Source of the DNA: Rugamonas fusca
Lineage (GTDB): Bacteria; Pseudomonadota; Gammaproteobacteria; Burkholderiales; Burkholderiaceae_D
Reading direction: 5' to 3'
Assembly (NCBI RefSeq): GCF_014042365.1
Contig: NZ_JACEZS010000009.1
Coordinates: forward strand, 154,750-218,749
DNA length: 64,000 bases
Both the position numbers and the translations under genes were made by a program. The notes beneath the pieces are model-generated. The model was given only the letters and a program-made list of their open reading frames with translations. It ran no database searches and had not been told where the DNA came from. This document shows, in pieces, positions 48,750 through 60,260 of the stretch. Within the stretch, counting starts at the first letter, position 1. The number at the start of each line of letters is the position of its first letter.

Positions 48750-49162
48750 GCGACCACAATCACCACGGCCACGACCATGGCCACGGCCACCACGGCCACG
48801 ATGACCACGCCAACCACGGCAGCCTGAAGACTTACGTGATCGGTTTCATCCTGTCCGTGATCCTGACGGCCATCCCGTTCTGGATGGTGATGCACAAGGT
48901 GTTCGACAAGTCGAGCACCACGGCCTTCGTCATCCTGGCCATCGCGGCGGTGCAGATCGTCGTCCACATGGTCTACTTCCTGCACATGAACGCGAAAGCG
49001 GAAGGCGGCTGGAACATGCTGGCGCTGCTGTTTACGACCATGCTGCTGGTGGTCATGCTGAGCGGTTCGATCTGGGTCATGTACCACCTGAACCACAACA
49101 TGATGCCTGGCATGGCCCAGGACGTGGGCACGGTCGTGCAGAAAATGCGCGACATGCCATGA
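48746..49162 (+). CDS. cyoD: Cytochrome bo3 ubiquinol oxidase subunit IV (CyoD), His-rich
   Basis: 138 residues with three membrane helices and the typical [18 protein letters not shown]. The first ~25 residues are unusually His/Asp-rich (about ten His, beginning [20 protein letters not shown]), which may bind Cu or another metal near oxidase assembly. Overlaps cyoC by ATGA and the next gene by ATGA. Assists assembly of subunit I. Confidence 0.93.
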   Translation: MSDHNHHGHDHGHGHHGHDDHANHGSLKTYVIGFILSVILTAIPFWMVMHKVFDKSSTTAFVILAIAAVQIVVHMVYFLHMNAKAEGGWNMLALLFTTMLLVVMLSGSIWVMYHLNHNMMPGMAQDVGTVVQKMRDMP

Positions 49163-49965
49163 TGGAAACGGCCGGACGGCGGCGCCGGCCCGCCATGCGC
49201 CTCGCATGGCTGGCCGGCGCCGCGCTGATGTGCGCCGGCTTCCTGGCGCTGGGCTGCTGGCAGTTGTGGCGCCTGCAATGGAAGCTGGACCTCATCGAAC
49301 GGGTCAGCCAGCGCGTGCATGCCGCGCCGGTGCCCGCGCCCGGCCCGTCCCTGTGGCCGCACCTGTCGGTCACCGGGGACGAATACCTGCGCATCACGGC
49401 GGCCGGCACCTGGCTGCCCAACTATTCCACCCGCGTACAAGCTTCCACCGAGCAGGGCAGTGGTTTCTGGCTGCTCACCCCCCTGTGCCGTCCCGATGGC
49501 ACTGTCTTACTGATCAATCGCGGCTTCGTGCCCGCCCGTCCCGGCGACTATACGCCCGCCGCACCCGTGCGCGCGCTGCCTGACAGCTGCCAGCCACACG
49601 CCGCCGGCGGCCCCGCCGAGGCGACCGTCACCGGCCTGCTGCGGCTGAGCGAGCCGCGTGGCAGCGTGTTGCGCTACAATGACGTCGCTTCCAGCCGCTG
49701 GTACTCGCGCGACGTGGCGGCCATCGCCGGCGCGCACCGTCTGCGCCGGGTGGCCCCGTATTTCGTCGATGCCGAGGCCGGGCCAGGCGCAGGCGCAGCG
49801 TCGCCCGATGGCGAGCATCCCGTGGGCGGGCTGACCGTGATTTCCTTCCGGAACAACCATTTGGTTTATGCTCTCACCTGGTTCGCGCTGGCCCTGATGG
49901 CGGCCGGCGCCTGCCTGTTGCTGACGCGAGACAAATGGAAACGCCGTGATGGAGAAACACAATGA
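49159..49965 (+). CDS. SURF1-family oxidase assembly protein
   Basis: 268 residues with two membrane helices (about 14-36 at the N-terminus and 234-256 near the C-terminus) enclosing a periplasmic domain, the SURF1/Shy1 layout. Typical text: GCWQLWRLQWKLDLIERV, FWLLTPLCRPDGTVLLINRGFVP and ISFRNNHLVYALTWFALA. Two adjacent ATGs (49159, 49162) are both possible. SURF1 proteins help haem insertion in haem-copper oxidases. No cyoE (haem O synthase) gene is present beside this cluster. Overlaps the kinase gene by 17 bp. Confidence 0.9.
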   Translation: MMETAGRRRRPAMRLAWLAGAALMCAGFLALGCWQLWRLQWKLDLIERVSQRVHAAPVPAPGPSLWPHLSVTGDEYLRITAAGTWLPNYSTRVQASTEQGSGFWLLTPLCRPDGTVLLINRGFVPARPGDYTPAAPVRALPDSCQPHAAGGPAEATVTGLLRLSEPRGSVLRYNDVASSRWYSRDVAAIAGAHRLRRVAPYFVDAEAGPGAGAASPDGEHPVGGLTVISFRNNHLVYALTWFALALMAAGACLLLTRDKWKRRDGETQ

Positions 49966-51298
49966 AGGCCAAGCCAGGGACACCGGCTTGACCGAGCGCT
50001 GGAACGCCGCCGTGAGCGGTGGCCGCGCGCCCGGACACAAGAACATGCTGTTGCTGATCCAGCTGCGCTGGATCGCCGTGGCGGGGCAGGTGACGACCAT
50101 CGTCATCGCCGCCATCGTCTTTGGCGTGCAGCTGCCGTTGCCCTACATGCTCGAAGTGGTGGCCTGCCTGGTCGGCTTCAACGTGGCCAGCCACTTGCGC
50201 TGGAGCGAACAGCAGGAAGTGACGAACAGCGAACTGTTCCTGTCCTTGCTGGTGGACGTGATCAGCCTCACGGCCCAGCTCTACCTGAGCGGCGGCACCA
50301 ACAATCCCTTCGCCTTCCTCTATTTGCTGCAAGTGATCCTGAGCGCCGTGCTGCTGCGCGGCTGGGCCACGTGGAGCATCGTGCTGGCCACCTGCGTGTG
50401 CCTGGCCGGGCTGGCCCTGTTCGCCAAGCCGCTGCCGCTGCAGCTCGATCACAGCCGCGGCATCTTCAGCCTGTACGTGCAAGGGCTGCTGCTGTGCTTC
50501 GCGCTGGACGCGGCGCTGCTGGTGTTCTTCATCCGCCGCATCACCAACAACCTGCGCGCCGGCGACGCCAAGCTGGCCGCGCTGCGCCAGCGCGCCGCCG
50601 AGGAAGAGCACATCGTGCGCATGGGCCTGCTCGCCTCGGGCGCTGCGCACGAACTGGGCACGCCGCTGGCCACGCTGTCGGTGATCCTCGGTGACTGGCG
50701 CCGCATGCCCGCCGTCAGCAAGAATCCCGACCTGCTGGACGACATCACGGAAATGCAGACCCAGCTCCAGCGCTGCAAAGCCATCGTCAGCGGCATCCTG
50801 CTGTCGGCCGGCGAAGCGCGCGGCGAGTCGTCCGTGCGCACCACCATCCACACCTTCCTCGACCAGCTGACAGCCGAATGGCGCGCCAGCCGTCCGGTCG
50901 CCGCGTTCGACTATTACAATCGCATCGGCGAGGACTTGCCGGTGGTGTTTGACTCGGCCCTCAAGCAGATGATCTGCAACGTGCTCGACAACGCGCTGGA
51001 AGCGTCGCCCGAGTGGCTCAGTTTCGTGGCCACGCGCGAGGACGACATGCTGGTCATGTCCGTCTCCGACAGCGGACCGGGCTTCGCGCCCGAGATCCTG
51101 GCCCAGTTCGGCAAGCCCTACAATTCGAGCAAGGGCCGGCCGGGTGGGGGGCTGGGCTTGTTCCTGTCCGTAAACGTGGCGCGCACGCTGGGCGGCACGG
51201 TCGAAGCGCGCAACCGGCCGCAAGGTGGCGCGTCGGTGCAAATGCGGCTGCCGCTGGCCGCGCTGGTGTTGGAAGAGGAGTCGGCAGATGCCGAATGA
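49949..51298 (+). CDS. regB: RegB/PrrB-like redox sensor histidine kinase
   Basis: 449 residues, six membrane helices (about 30-195). The quinone-site motif of RegB-type sensors is clear (LSGGTNNPFAFLYLLQ), as is the H-box GAAHELGTPLATLS (His234), the conserved redox Cys in LQRCKAIVSGIL (Cys276), N box (CNVLDNALEA) and G boxes (DSGPGF, GGGLGLFLS). It probably senses ubiquinone-pool redox state and phosphorylates the response regulator encoded directly downstream (11-bp overlap). ATG 49949 is chosen over the GTG at 49946. Overlap with SURF1 and cyo genes suggests one operon; the symbol is by family resemblance. Confidence 0.88.
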   Translation: MEKHNEGQARDTGLTERWNAAVSGGRAPGHKNMLLLIQLRWIAVAGQVTTIVIAAIVFGVQLPLPYMLEVVACLVGFNVASHLRWSEQQEVTNSELFLSLLVDVISLTAQLYLSGGTNNPFAFLYLLQVILSAVLLRGWATWSIVLATCVCLAGLALFAKPLPLQLDHSRGIFSLYVQGLLLCFALDAALLVFFIRRITNNLRAGDAKLAALRQRAAEEEHIVRMGLLASGAAHELGTPLATLSVILGDWRRMPAVSKNPDLLDDITEMQTQLQRCKAIVSGILLSAGEARGESSVRTTIHTFLDQLTAEWRASRPVAAFDYYNRIGEDLPVVFDSALKQMICNVLDNALEASPEWLSFVATREDDMLVMSVSDSGPGFAPEILAQFGKPYNSSKGRPGGGLGLFLSVNVARTLGGTVEARNRPQGGASVQMRLPLAALVLEEESADAE

Positions 51299-51824
51299 AC
51301 GACTGTTACTGATCATCGAAGACGACGCCGCGTTCGCGCGCACCCTGAGCCGCTCGTTCGAGCGGCGCGAGTACACGGTGCTGCTGGCGGCCAACCAGGA
51401 AGAAGCGGCGGCGCTGCTGGAACGGCACAACCCTGGCTACGCCGTGGTCGACCTCAAGCTGAAGGGCAATTCATCGGGTCTGGCCTGCGTGCAGATGCTG
51501 CACCAGCATGATGAAGACATGCTGATCGTCGTGCTGACGGGCTTCGCCAGCATCAACACGGCGGTCGAAGCGATCAAGCTGGGCGCCTGCCAATACCTGG
51601 CCAAGCCATCGAACACGGACGACATTGAAGCGGCGTTCGGCCACGTGGCCGGCAGCGCGGAGATCGAAGTGACGGCGCGCTCGACCTCGATCAAGACGCT
51701 GGAGTGGGAACGCATCCACGCCGTGCTGGCCGAGACGGATTTCAACATTTCGGAAACGGCCCGCCGGCTGGGCATGCACCGCCGCACGCTGGCGCGCAAG
51801 CTGGAAAAGCAGCGGGTGAAATAA
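51288..51824 (+). CDS. regA: RegA/PrrA-like redox response regulator
   Basis: 178 residues, starting inside the kinase gene (11-bp overlap). Receiver with acidic pocket IIEDDAAFA, phospho-Asp55 in YAVVDLKLKG and Lys in YLAKPS. A Pro-poor linker leads to the short Fis-type helix-turn-helix NISETARRLGMHRRTLARKL, the compact RegA/ActR layout. Would bind promoters of redox-regulated genes such as oxidases, possibly including the cyo operon in which it sits. The 25-bp inverted repeat begins 2 bp after the stop. Confidence 0.9.
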   Translation: MPNERLLLIIEDDAAFARTLSRSFERREYTVLLAANQEEAAALLERHNPGYAVVDLKLKGNSSGLACVQMLHQHDEDMLIVVLTGFASINTAVEAIKLGACQYLAKPSNTDDIEAAFGHVAGSAEIEVTARSTSIKTLEWERIHAVLAETDFNISETARRLGMHRRTLARKLEKQRVK

Positions 51825-51825
51825 T

Positions 51826-52002
51826 TCGGTGTCAGGTCTGTCATTCGGACATTCGCCGTGCTCTTTTGCGTTTTCTCAAGGCGCACCTTCTAGACTGTTA
51901 TAGCGACCACAACGAGTGACCGCTTACCATATGCGACCTCTGTACCGGTTGATTGAACTCAAGGGTTTTATCTCTGAGTCCGAATGACAGACCTGACACC
52001 GA
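51826..52002. repeat. 25-bp perfect inverted repeat (REP-like element)
   Basis: The left arm 51826-51850 (core GGTGTCAGGTCTGTCATTCG) is the exact reverse complement of the right arm 51978-52002, with 127 bp between. The left arm directly follows the regA-like stop and the right arm enters the 3' end of the marR-like gene. Within the arm TGTCAGGTCTGTCA is itself partly palindromic. Similar GTCAGGTCTG words are familiar as dispersed REP-type repeats in Massilia-like genomes (from memory, not checked). It may act as a terminator between the convergent genes or as a mobile REP/BIME unit. The 127-bp centre has no gene. Confidence 0.85.
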
Positions 52003-52432
52003 CTTTCGCGTCCAGTTCGACGAATGCTTCGCACAGATCAACCAGCGCCTGGAACCGTTGCGCGCCAAATGCCTCCTCGATGTGCTCGTACTGCCGCATC
52101 ACCAGCGGCAGCATCTGTTTCACCACCTCGCTTCCGTGGGCAGCCAGCCCGACCATGACGCGGCGCTTGTCGCCGGCAACGGGCCGGCGCACCACCAGTC
52201 CGCTTTTTTCCATGCGGGCCAGCACGCCGGCCATGCTGGCGCTGAGCATGCCACATTGCTGACATAGTTCCCGCGGCTCCAGCTCGCCATGTTCGGCCAG
52301 TCCGCGCAGGATGCGCCACTGTTGTTCCGAGATGCCGAATTGGTGCAACAGCGGCCGGAAATACTGCATCAGGCTTTCCCTGGTCCGTCCGATGAGCTGA
52401 GGCAAATCGCGAAACGGGATCGGGTTATTCAT
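51968..52432 (-). CDS. MarR-family regulator, HpaR-like
   Basis: 154 residues; winged helix with MSASMAGVLARMEKSGLVVRRP and the wing GDKRRVMVGL. The N-terminus (FRDLPQLIGRTRESLMQYFRPLLHQFG) resembles HpaR, the homoprotocatechuate-operon repressor, but no aromatic catabolic genes are near, so the name is only by similarity. The last 11 or so codons (GVRSVIRTQR) are encoded by the right arm of the inverted repeat, so the C-terminus has been rewritten by that element. A palindrome upstream may be its operator. Confidence 0.88.
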   Translation of the reverse strand: MNNPIPFRDLPQLIGRTRESLMQYFRPLLHQFGISEQQWRILRGLAEHGELEPRELCQQCGMLSASMAGVLARMEKSGLVVRRPVAGDKRRVMVGLAAHGSEVVKQMLPLVMRQYEHIEEAFGAQRFQALVDLCEAFVELDAKVGVRSVIRTQR

Positions 52433-52471
52433 CGGTGTTCCATGTAATGTTGAATGTTTTGCTCAAGTATA

Positions 52472-52483
52472 TCAGTTGACTGA
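52472..52483. promoter_or_regulatory. Candidate MarR operator
   Basis: TCAGT (52472-52476) and ACTGA (52479-52483) are perfect inverted repeats around TG, 39 bp upstream of the marR-like start, in an AT-rich promoter-like stretch. Fits autoregulation by a MarR dimer; inferred from symmetry only. The rest of 52433-52676 has no gene. Confidence 0.4.
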
Positions 52484-52676
52484 GGGCAAGTAACATGCTG
52501 TAATCACTAATATGTTAGCGGTTCGTGAGGCTGCTGACGCTATTCCTCCGTTGCCTCCGTGACCGTCCTGTATGGATGCGTCCAACTCAGCGTGACGCGC
52601 GCCATCCCTGCTCCGGCACCTGTTCGCACCTGTTCATGCCTCTTTGGCACCTTCAAGAAATGATCGAGTAGAAAAT

Positions 52677-54323
52677 ATGTTGCTAAGTAACTTCAAAGTG
52701 GGCACCCGCTTGTCCATCGGCTTTTTTGGTTTGATCCTGCTGCTGGCTGGCGTGACGGCGCTGGGGGTGACGCGGCTGGGCGCGCTGAACCAGAGCACGG
52801 AACTGATCGTCAAGGACCGCTACCCCAAGGTCGCCATCGCCAACAGGATATTGCAGGGCATTAGCGGCAGCGCGATCACCTTGCGTGAGTTATTGCTGAC
52901 GGACGATCCAGCGCAAATCAAGCAAGACCTGGCTTCCATCGAGGCGATCCGGGTCGCGGTCAGCGCCGATATCGCCTTGCTGGACAAACTGCTGTCCACG
53001 CCCAAAGGACGGGAAATTTTTGCCCAACTGGTGCAGGCGCGCGCCGACTACCGCGTCAGCCAGGATGCGTTTTTACAACAGGTCGCGGCCGGTAACAAGG
53101 AACAGGCTGCCGCGACCTTGCGCGGTGATTTGCTCAGCAAGCAGAAACAGTACTTCAGCCAGGTCGAGCGCCTCATCAAGCTCGGTGGCGAGCTGATGGA
53201 AAAGGGCGGCGCCGAGGTGGCACGCGAATACAGCAGTGGTGCGACGATCATGCTGACGCTGGCCGGGCTGGCGATGGTGCTGGCCGCCGGCTTTGGCTAC
53301 CTGGTCAGCAACAGCATCACCAGGCCGCTGCAACGGGCCGTGGAGATCGCCCGCACGGTGGCGTCCGGGGACCTGAGCAGCCGCATCGAAGTGCATTCGC
53401 GCGATGAAACGGGGCAGCTGATGCAGGCGCTGCACGACATGAACGCCAGCCTGACACGGCTGGTCGGCGAGGTGCGCCACGGTACCGAGGCGATCGCGGC
53501 GGCCACGGCTGAGATCGCAGAGGGCAACCAGGACTTGTCCGCCCGCACCGAGCATCAGGCCAGTTCGCTGGAGGAAACGGCGTCGTCGATGGAGGAACTG
53601 ACGGCCACCGTGCACCAGAACACGGACAACGCGCGGCTGGCCAATGAACTGGCCGCTTCGGCCTCGGCCGTCGCCGTGCAGGGTGGCGCGGTGGTGAGCC
53701 AGGTGGTCGATACCATGGCGGCCATCCACACCGCGTCCAATAACATCGTCGACATCATCAGCGTGATCGACGGCATTGCGTTCCAGACCAATATCCTGGC
53801 CTTGAATGCGGCGGTGGAGGCGGCCCGCGCCGGCGAGCAGGGACGCGGCTTCGCGGTGGTTGCCGGCGAAGTGCGCAACCTGGCGCAACGCTCCGCCACG
53901 GCGGCCAAGGAAATCAAGGTGCTGATCGACGATTCGGTGCAGCAGGTGAACGCCGGTGGCAAGCTGGTGGACCGGGCCGGCAGCACCATGGCCGACGTCG
54001 TCGACAGCGTCAAGCGCGTCGCCGATATCATGGGGGAGATCGGCGCGGCCAGCCATGAGCAGAGTCTGGGTATAGGCCAGGTGCATCAGGCCATCAGCGA
54101 GATGGACCAGGTGACGCAGCAGAATGCGGCGCTGGTCGAGCAGGCCGCCGCGGCCGCGGATGCGCTGCGGCAGCAGGCGGCCCACCTGGCGCAGATGGTC
54201 AGCGTGTTCAAGCTGGCCGGGCCAGCGCCGGCGGCGCCCGTGCAGCTGGCCACGCGCGCGCGGCTGGCGCCGGCGGCTGGCCGGCCGGTGCCGTTGCCGG
54301 AACCGACGGAGGCAGTCGCATAG
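52677..54323 (+). CDS. Methyl-accepting chemotaxis protein
   Basis: 548 residues from ATG 52677 ([19 protein letters not shown]; an upstream frame of 11 residues is rejected). TM1 (about 10-32), a four-helix-bundle ligand domain (4HB_MCP, about 33-190), TM2 (about 190-212), HAMP (about 213-266), then the cytoplasmic signalling domain. The hairpin tip is intact ([35 protein letters not shown]). Pro/Ala-rich C-terminal tail; no NWETF-type CheR pentapeptide. No che genes adjacent, so it is an orphan receptor. Confidence 0.95.
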   Translation: MLLSNFKVGTRLSIGFFGLILLLAGVTALGVTRLGALNQSTELIVKDRYPKVAIANRILQGISGSAITLRELLLTDDPAQIKQDLASIEAIRVAVSADIALLDKLLSTPKGREIFAQLVQARADYRVSQDAFLQQVAAGNKEQAAATLRGDLLSKQKQYFSQVERLIKLGGELMEKGGAEVAREYSSGATIMLTLAGLAMVLAAGFGYLVSNSITRPLQRAVEIARTVASGDLSSRIEVHSRDETGQLMQALHDMNASLTRLVGEVRHGTEAIAAATAEIAEGNQDLSARTEHQASSLEETASSMEELTATVHQNTDNARLANELAASASAVAVQGGAVVSQVVDTMAAIHTASNNIVDIISVIDGIAFQTNILALNAAVEAARAGEQGRGFAVVAGEVRNLAQRSATAAKEIKVLIDDSVQQVNAGGKLVDRAGSTMADVVDSVKRVADIMGEIGAASHEQSLGIGQVHQAISEMDQVTQQNAALVEQAAAAADALRQQAAHLAQMVSVFKLAGPAPAAPVQLATRARLAPAAGRPVPLPEPTEAVA

Positions 54324-54370
54324 ACAGGCGCCGCGCGCGGGGCCTGTGGTCCCCCGGCGATACCCGCCCC

Positions 54371-54385
54371 GCACGGAATTGGTGC
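54371..54385. promoter_or_regulatory. NtrC-type activator binding site
   Basis: GCACGGAATTGGTGC matches the NtrC consensus GCACC-N5-GGTGC with a single mismatch. It lies about 75 bp upstream of the -24/-12 element of the urease operon, a proper enhancer distance. Indicates nitrogen-limitation control. Confidence 0.7.
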
Positions 54386-54444
54386 AAAATAACCAAGCTA
54401 GTGCGGAAAGTTAACTAAATGCATGGTTAACGGAACATAAACGC

Positions 54445-54459
54445 TGGCACGCATATTGC
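54445..54459 (+). promoter_or_regulatory. Sigma-54 promoter of the urease operon
   Basis: TGGCACG-CATA-TTGC (54445-54459, next base T) is an exact match to the sigma-54 consensus TGGCACG-N4-TTGCW. The transcript should start near 54471, about 25 bases before the ureD ATG. Together with the NtrC-like site it predicts induction under nitrogen limitation. No sigma-70 element of comparable quality was seen. Confidence 0.88.
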
Positions 54460-54495
54460 TCATCAGTAAGGGTCGTCACTTTTGATTGCCCCACC

Positions 54496-55347
54496 ATGCC
54501 TGATTGCATCGCACCGACCGGACTGGCCGCCAGCCACAGCGCCTGGCAGGCCAGTCTCGCGCTCGGATTTGCCGACGATGCCGGCACCACCCGCCTGATC
54601 GACAACACGCACTGCGGTCCGCTGCGGGTGCAAAAGCCGCTGTACCCGGAAGGCGGCGCCGTGTGTCACGCCATCATCGTCCATCCACCGGGCGGCGTGG
54701 TCGGGGGCGACCAGCTCTCCATCGCCGCCACCGTGGGCGCGCATGCACGTGCCTTGCTTACCACACCCGGCGCGGCCAAGTGGTACAAGGCCAACGGCAA
54801 GCGCTCGGCCCAGCAGGTGCGGCTGGACGTGGGACCGGGCGCAGCGCTCGAATGGCTGCCGCAGGAAGCCATCTTCTTCGACCAGGCCGACGTGGCGCTC
54901 GATCAAACCATCACCCTGGCGGCCGACGCCTGCTACATCGGCTGCGAAATCCTGTGCATGGGGCGGCGCGCATCGGGCGAAACGTTCGCCACCGGCCGCG
55001 TGGCGCAGCGCACCCGGATACGCCGCGACGACAAATTGATCTGGTGGGAGCAGGGCGCTTTGAACGGCGGCCGGCTCGACAGCCCGCTCACGCTCAACAG
55101 CCACACCGTCTGCGCCACGCTGATTGCCATCGGTCCACCGCTGCCCGCATCCGTGCTGACGGAGCTGCGCGCCGAATTGGGCGACGACCCGCATTTCGGC
55201 ATCACCCAAGCTAAGGGCCTGCTGGTGGCCCGCCACCTCGGCGACGACAGCGAGATCGCGCGACGCACCATGCTCGCCGTGTGGCGCCGCGTGCGCCCCC
55301 ATCTGCTGGGACGCGAGGCCATCACGCCGCGCATCTGGCAAACCTGA
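54496..55347 (+). CDS. ureD: Urease accessory protein UreD
   Basis: 283 residues, the scaffold that carries UreF and UreG to the apo-urease for nickel insertion. Family text: LRVQKPLYPEGGAVCHAIIVHPPGG, VGGDQLSI, TPGAAKWYKA, and LEWLPQEAIFFDQADV. First gene of the operon, 36 bp downstream of the sigma-54 element. Ends 12 bp before ureA. Confidence 0.95.
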   Translation: MPDCIAPTGLAASHSAWQASLALGFADDAGTTRLIDNTHCGPLRVQKPLYPEGGAVCHAIIVHPPGGVVGGDQLSIAATVGAHARALLTTPGAAKWYKANGKRSAQQVRLDVGPGAALEWLPQEAIFFDQADVALDQTITLAADACYIGCEILCMGRRASGETFATGRVAQRTRIRRDDKLIWWEQGALNGGRLDSPLTLNSHTVCATLIAIGPPLPASVLTELRAELGDDPHFGITQAKGLLVARHLGDDSEIARRTMLAVWRRVRPHLLGREAITPRIWQT

Positions 55348-55359
55348 ACTGGAGCCGTC

Positions 55360-55662
55360 ATGGACCTGACCCCACGCGAAAAAGACAAACTGCTGATCTT
55401 CACGGCCGGCCTGCTGGCCGAGCGCCGCCTGGCGCGCGGCCTGAAGCTCAATTATCCGGAGGCCATCGCCTTGATCACCTGCGCCATCATGGAAGGCGCG
55501 CGCGATGGCAAGACCGTGGCCCAGCTGATGGCGGACGGCGCCAGGATCCTCACCCGCGCCGATGTCATGGAGGGCGTGCCCGAGATGATCCCCGATATCC
55601 AGGTCGAGGCCACGTTCCCGGACGGGAGCAAGCTGGTGACCGTGCATCACCCGATTCCGTGA
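55360..55662 (+). CDS. ureA: Urease gamma subunit
   Basis: 100 residues, full length. Starts [20 protein letters not shown] and has the highly conserved [21 protein letters not shown] and [17 protein letters not shown]. Structural subunit of the (alpha-beta-gamma)3 urease. A 90-bp gap with an AAGGAG site precedes ureB. Confidence 0.97.
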   Translation: MDLTPREKDKLLIFTAGLLAERRLARGLKLNYPEAIALITCAIMEGARDGKTVAQLMADGARILTRADVMEGVPEMIPDIQVEATFPDGSKLVTVHHPIP

Positions 55663-55752
55663 GTGCGCCGACGATCTCGGCGCATTCCCCGCGCGCGCGT
55701 GCCCCATCCGGCCGCCGATGCGCAATTTTTTTGTATTTTTAAGGAGCCCTTC

Positions 55753-56079
55753 ATGATCCCAGGCGAATATCTGCTCGAAGAGGGCGCAATCGATTTGAAT
55801 GTGGGACGCGAGACGGCCACCGTGGTGGTCCAGAACCGCGGCGACCGGCCGATCCAGGTCGGTTCGCACTTCCATTTTTTCGAGGTCAATCCCGCGCTCG
55901 CGTTCGAGCGCTGGAAGGCCTATGGCATGCGGCTCAATATCGCGGCCGGCACCGCCGTCCGTTTTGAACCGGGCCAGCAGCGCACCGTCGAATTGGTCAA
56001 ACTGGCCGGCGACCTGGAGGTCTACGGCTTCAACGGCGCGGTGCAGGGCAAACTGAAATCCAAACCACCCAGGAGCTGA
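55753..56079 (+). CDS. ureB: Urease beta subunit
   Basis: 108 residues from ATG 55753 ([20 protein letters not shown]), after AAGGAG. Conserved [24 protein letters not shown] and [20 protein letters not shown] longer reading frame into the gap is rejected. One base separates its stop from ureC. Confidence 0.96.
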   Translation: MIPGEYLLEEGAIDLNVGRETATVVVQNRGDRPIQVGSHFHFFEVNPALAFERWKAYGMRLNIAAGTAVRFEPGQQRTVELVKLAGDLEVYGFNGAVQGKLKSKPPRS

Positions 56080-56080
56080 C

Positions 56081-57781
<1,701 letters not shown>

Positions 57782-57797
57782 ACCCGTCGAGGAACCC

Positions 57798-58304
57798 ATG
57801 CTGACATTGCATACCAAGCTGCCCAAGGCCAGTACCGGCGACATCGCCGCCCGGTTGATACTGCCGTATGAATTGCGCGAGAAATGCCGCCTGCGCGCCA
57901 CGCTGAGCACGGGCGAGGACGTGGCCGTGTACACCGTGCGCGGCACCGTGCTGCGCGACGGCGACCTGCTCACGGGCGAGGACGCGCGCGTGGTGCAGGT
58001 GGTGGCCGCCGCCGAACCGACCTACAAGGTCACCTGCGCCGACGCGCAAGCGCTGCTGCGCTGCGCCTTCCACCTGGGGAACCGGCACACGCAGGCCCAG
58101 GTGGGCGACGGTTTCCTGCGCATCCGCGCCGACGCCGTGTTGAAGGAGATGCTGGCCGGCCTGGGCGCGCAAGTGGAGGAGCAGATGGCGGCGTTCGAGC
58201 CGGAGTCCGGCGCCTACGGCGGCGGCCATGGCCACCACGATCATCATCCGCTGGCGCCCGTGCCGCTGCGCCAGAAGATACACCGGCCGGGTGACCCGGC
58301 ATGA
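57798..58304 (+). CDS. ureE: Urease nickel chaperone UreE
   Basis: 168 residues from ATG 57798 (MLTLHTKLPKASTGDIAARL). Conserved AYHLGNRH-type sequence is AFHLGNRHTQAQVGDGFLRI, and a His-rich metal-binding tail GGHGHHDHHPL follows. Binds Ni for transfer to the UreG/UreF/UreD complex. Its stop overlaps ureF as ATGA. Confidence 0.95.
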   Translation: MLTLHTKLPKASTGDIAARLILPYELREKCRLRATLSTGEDVAVYTVRGTVLRDGDLLTGEDARVVQVVAAAEPTYKVTCADAQALLRCAFHLGNRHTQAQVGDGFLRIRADAVLKEMLAGLGAQVEEQMAAFEPESGAYGGGHGHHDHHPLAPVPLRQKIHRPGDPA

Positions 58305-58984
58305 TCTCCGCGTCCGCCCTGTTGCACTTGCTGCAGTTCGCCAGTCCGGCCTTGCCGATCGGCGCCTACAGCTATTCGCAGGGGTTGGAGGCGGCGCTGG
58401 AAAGCGGCATGGTGCGCGACGCCGCGTCCGCGCGCGCGTGGATCGCGCGCCATCTGCACGAGGTGATGGCGCAGTGGGAGGCGCCCGTGTGCTGGCGCTT
58501 GATGCAGGCCTACGCGCGGCGCGATGGTCAGGCCGTGGCCGAATGGACGGAGCGCTTCATCGCCTCGCGCGACAGCGCCGAATTCCGCGCCGAGACCATC
58601 CAGATGGGCTATTCACTGGCCCAGCTGATCGGGCAACTGGAGATCGCGGACGCAGACTTGCTGGCGCTGCTGCGCCGCATGCCCGAAGTGCCGCTGCCAT
58701 CGGCCTACGCTTGCGCCGTGGCCGCGCTGGACCTGCCGCATGAGGCAGCGCTGCAAGCCATGCTGTTCGCCTGGGCCGAGAACCAGGTGCTGGTGTGCGT
58801 GAAGTCGGTGCCGCTGGGGCAGGTGGCGGGGCAGCGCATGCTGCTGTCGCTGCGTCCTGAACTGGAGGCGGCCGCGCAGCACGCGCGAACCGTGGCCGAC
58901 GAAGACCTGGGCAACTGGGCGCCCGGCCTGTCGCTGCTGTCGATGCGGCACGAGGCGCAGTACAGCCGGCTGTACCGATCCTGA
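58301..58984 (+). CDS. ureF: Urease accessory protein UreF
   Basis: 227 residues, all helical. Characteristic start of the fold LLHLLQFASPALPIGAYSYSQGLEAAL and C-terminal region SLLSMRHEAQYSRLYRS. Couples UreG GTPase activity to nickel insertion. Coupled to ureE by ATGA; 21 bp before ureG. Confidence 0.95.
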   Translation: MISASALLHLLQFASPALPIGAYSYSQGLEAALESGMVRDAASARAWIARHLHEVMAQWEAPVCWRLMQAYARRDGQAVAEWTERFIASRDSAEFRAETIQMGYSLAQLIGQLEIADADLLALLRRMPEVPLPSAYACAVAALDLPHEAALQAMLFAWAENQVLVCVKSVPLGQVAGQRMLLSLRPELEAAAQHARTVADEDLGNWAPGLSLLSMRHEAQYSRLYRS

Positions 58985-59005
58985 TTTGTGAAAGAGAGAA
59001 CCGAC

Positions 59006-59649
<644 letters not shown>

Positions 59650-59653
<4 letters not shown>

Positions 59654-60222
59654 AGAACCTCAAGCCACTATTGGCCGGCGCGCTGGCGCTGGCCTGCGTG
59701 CCGGCGCTGGCCCATCCCGCCGCCGGCGCCCATGCGCACGGCTTCGCGGCCGGTTTCATCCATCCGTTCACGGGACTGGACCACGTGCTGGCCATGCTGG
59801 CCGTCGGCATCTGGAGCGTGCGCCAGCCGCATGCGCGCGCGCTGCCGCTGGCCTTCCTGGCGATGCTGTTCGTGGGGGTGGTGACGGGCGTGGCGGGGCT
59901 GGTGATTCCCGAACTGGAAACCGGCATCGCGCTGTCGGTGGCGGTGATGGGGGTGCTGATCTTCGTGGCGGCCCGTCTGCCTGCCGCCATCGGTGCGCTG
60001 ATGCTGGCGGCATTCGCCATCTTGCATGGCAACGCGCATGGGCACGAGATGCCGGAGGTGGCCAGCGCCATGGGCCTGCTGGTGGGCAGCGCGCTGCTGC
60101 TCGAGACGGGCCGGCTGCTGGGCCGCGTGAGTCCGGCGCTGCTACTCAAGCTGGCCGGGGCGATGATCGCCGCGGCCGGGGTGATGCTGGCGGCCGCCGC
60201 GGCCGCGTCCAACCTCGCCTGA
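59650..60222 (+). CDS. ureJ: HupE/UreJ-family nickel permease
   Basis: 190 residues: signal-like N-terminus ([21 protein letters not shown]) then about six helices. The metal-selectivity motif [16 protein letters not shown] is in the first helix region, and [12 protein letters not shown] is a second His-rich loop. Imports Ni for the urease. Coupled to ureG (ATGA); last gene of the operon. Confidence 0.9.
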
Positions 60223-60230
60223 ACCTGCCG

Positions 60231-60260
60231 CGTGGTTCCTCGCGGTTCCTCGCGGTTCCT
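60231..60260. repeat. Three tandem 10-bp repeats
   Basis: CGTGGTTCCT then CGCGGTTCCT twice, directly after the ureJ stop and touching the convergent acyltransferase stop. Short slippage-type repeat; no obvious function. Confidence 0.8.
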
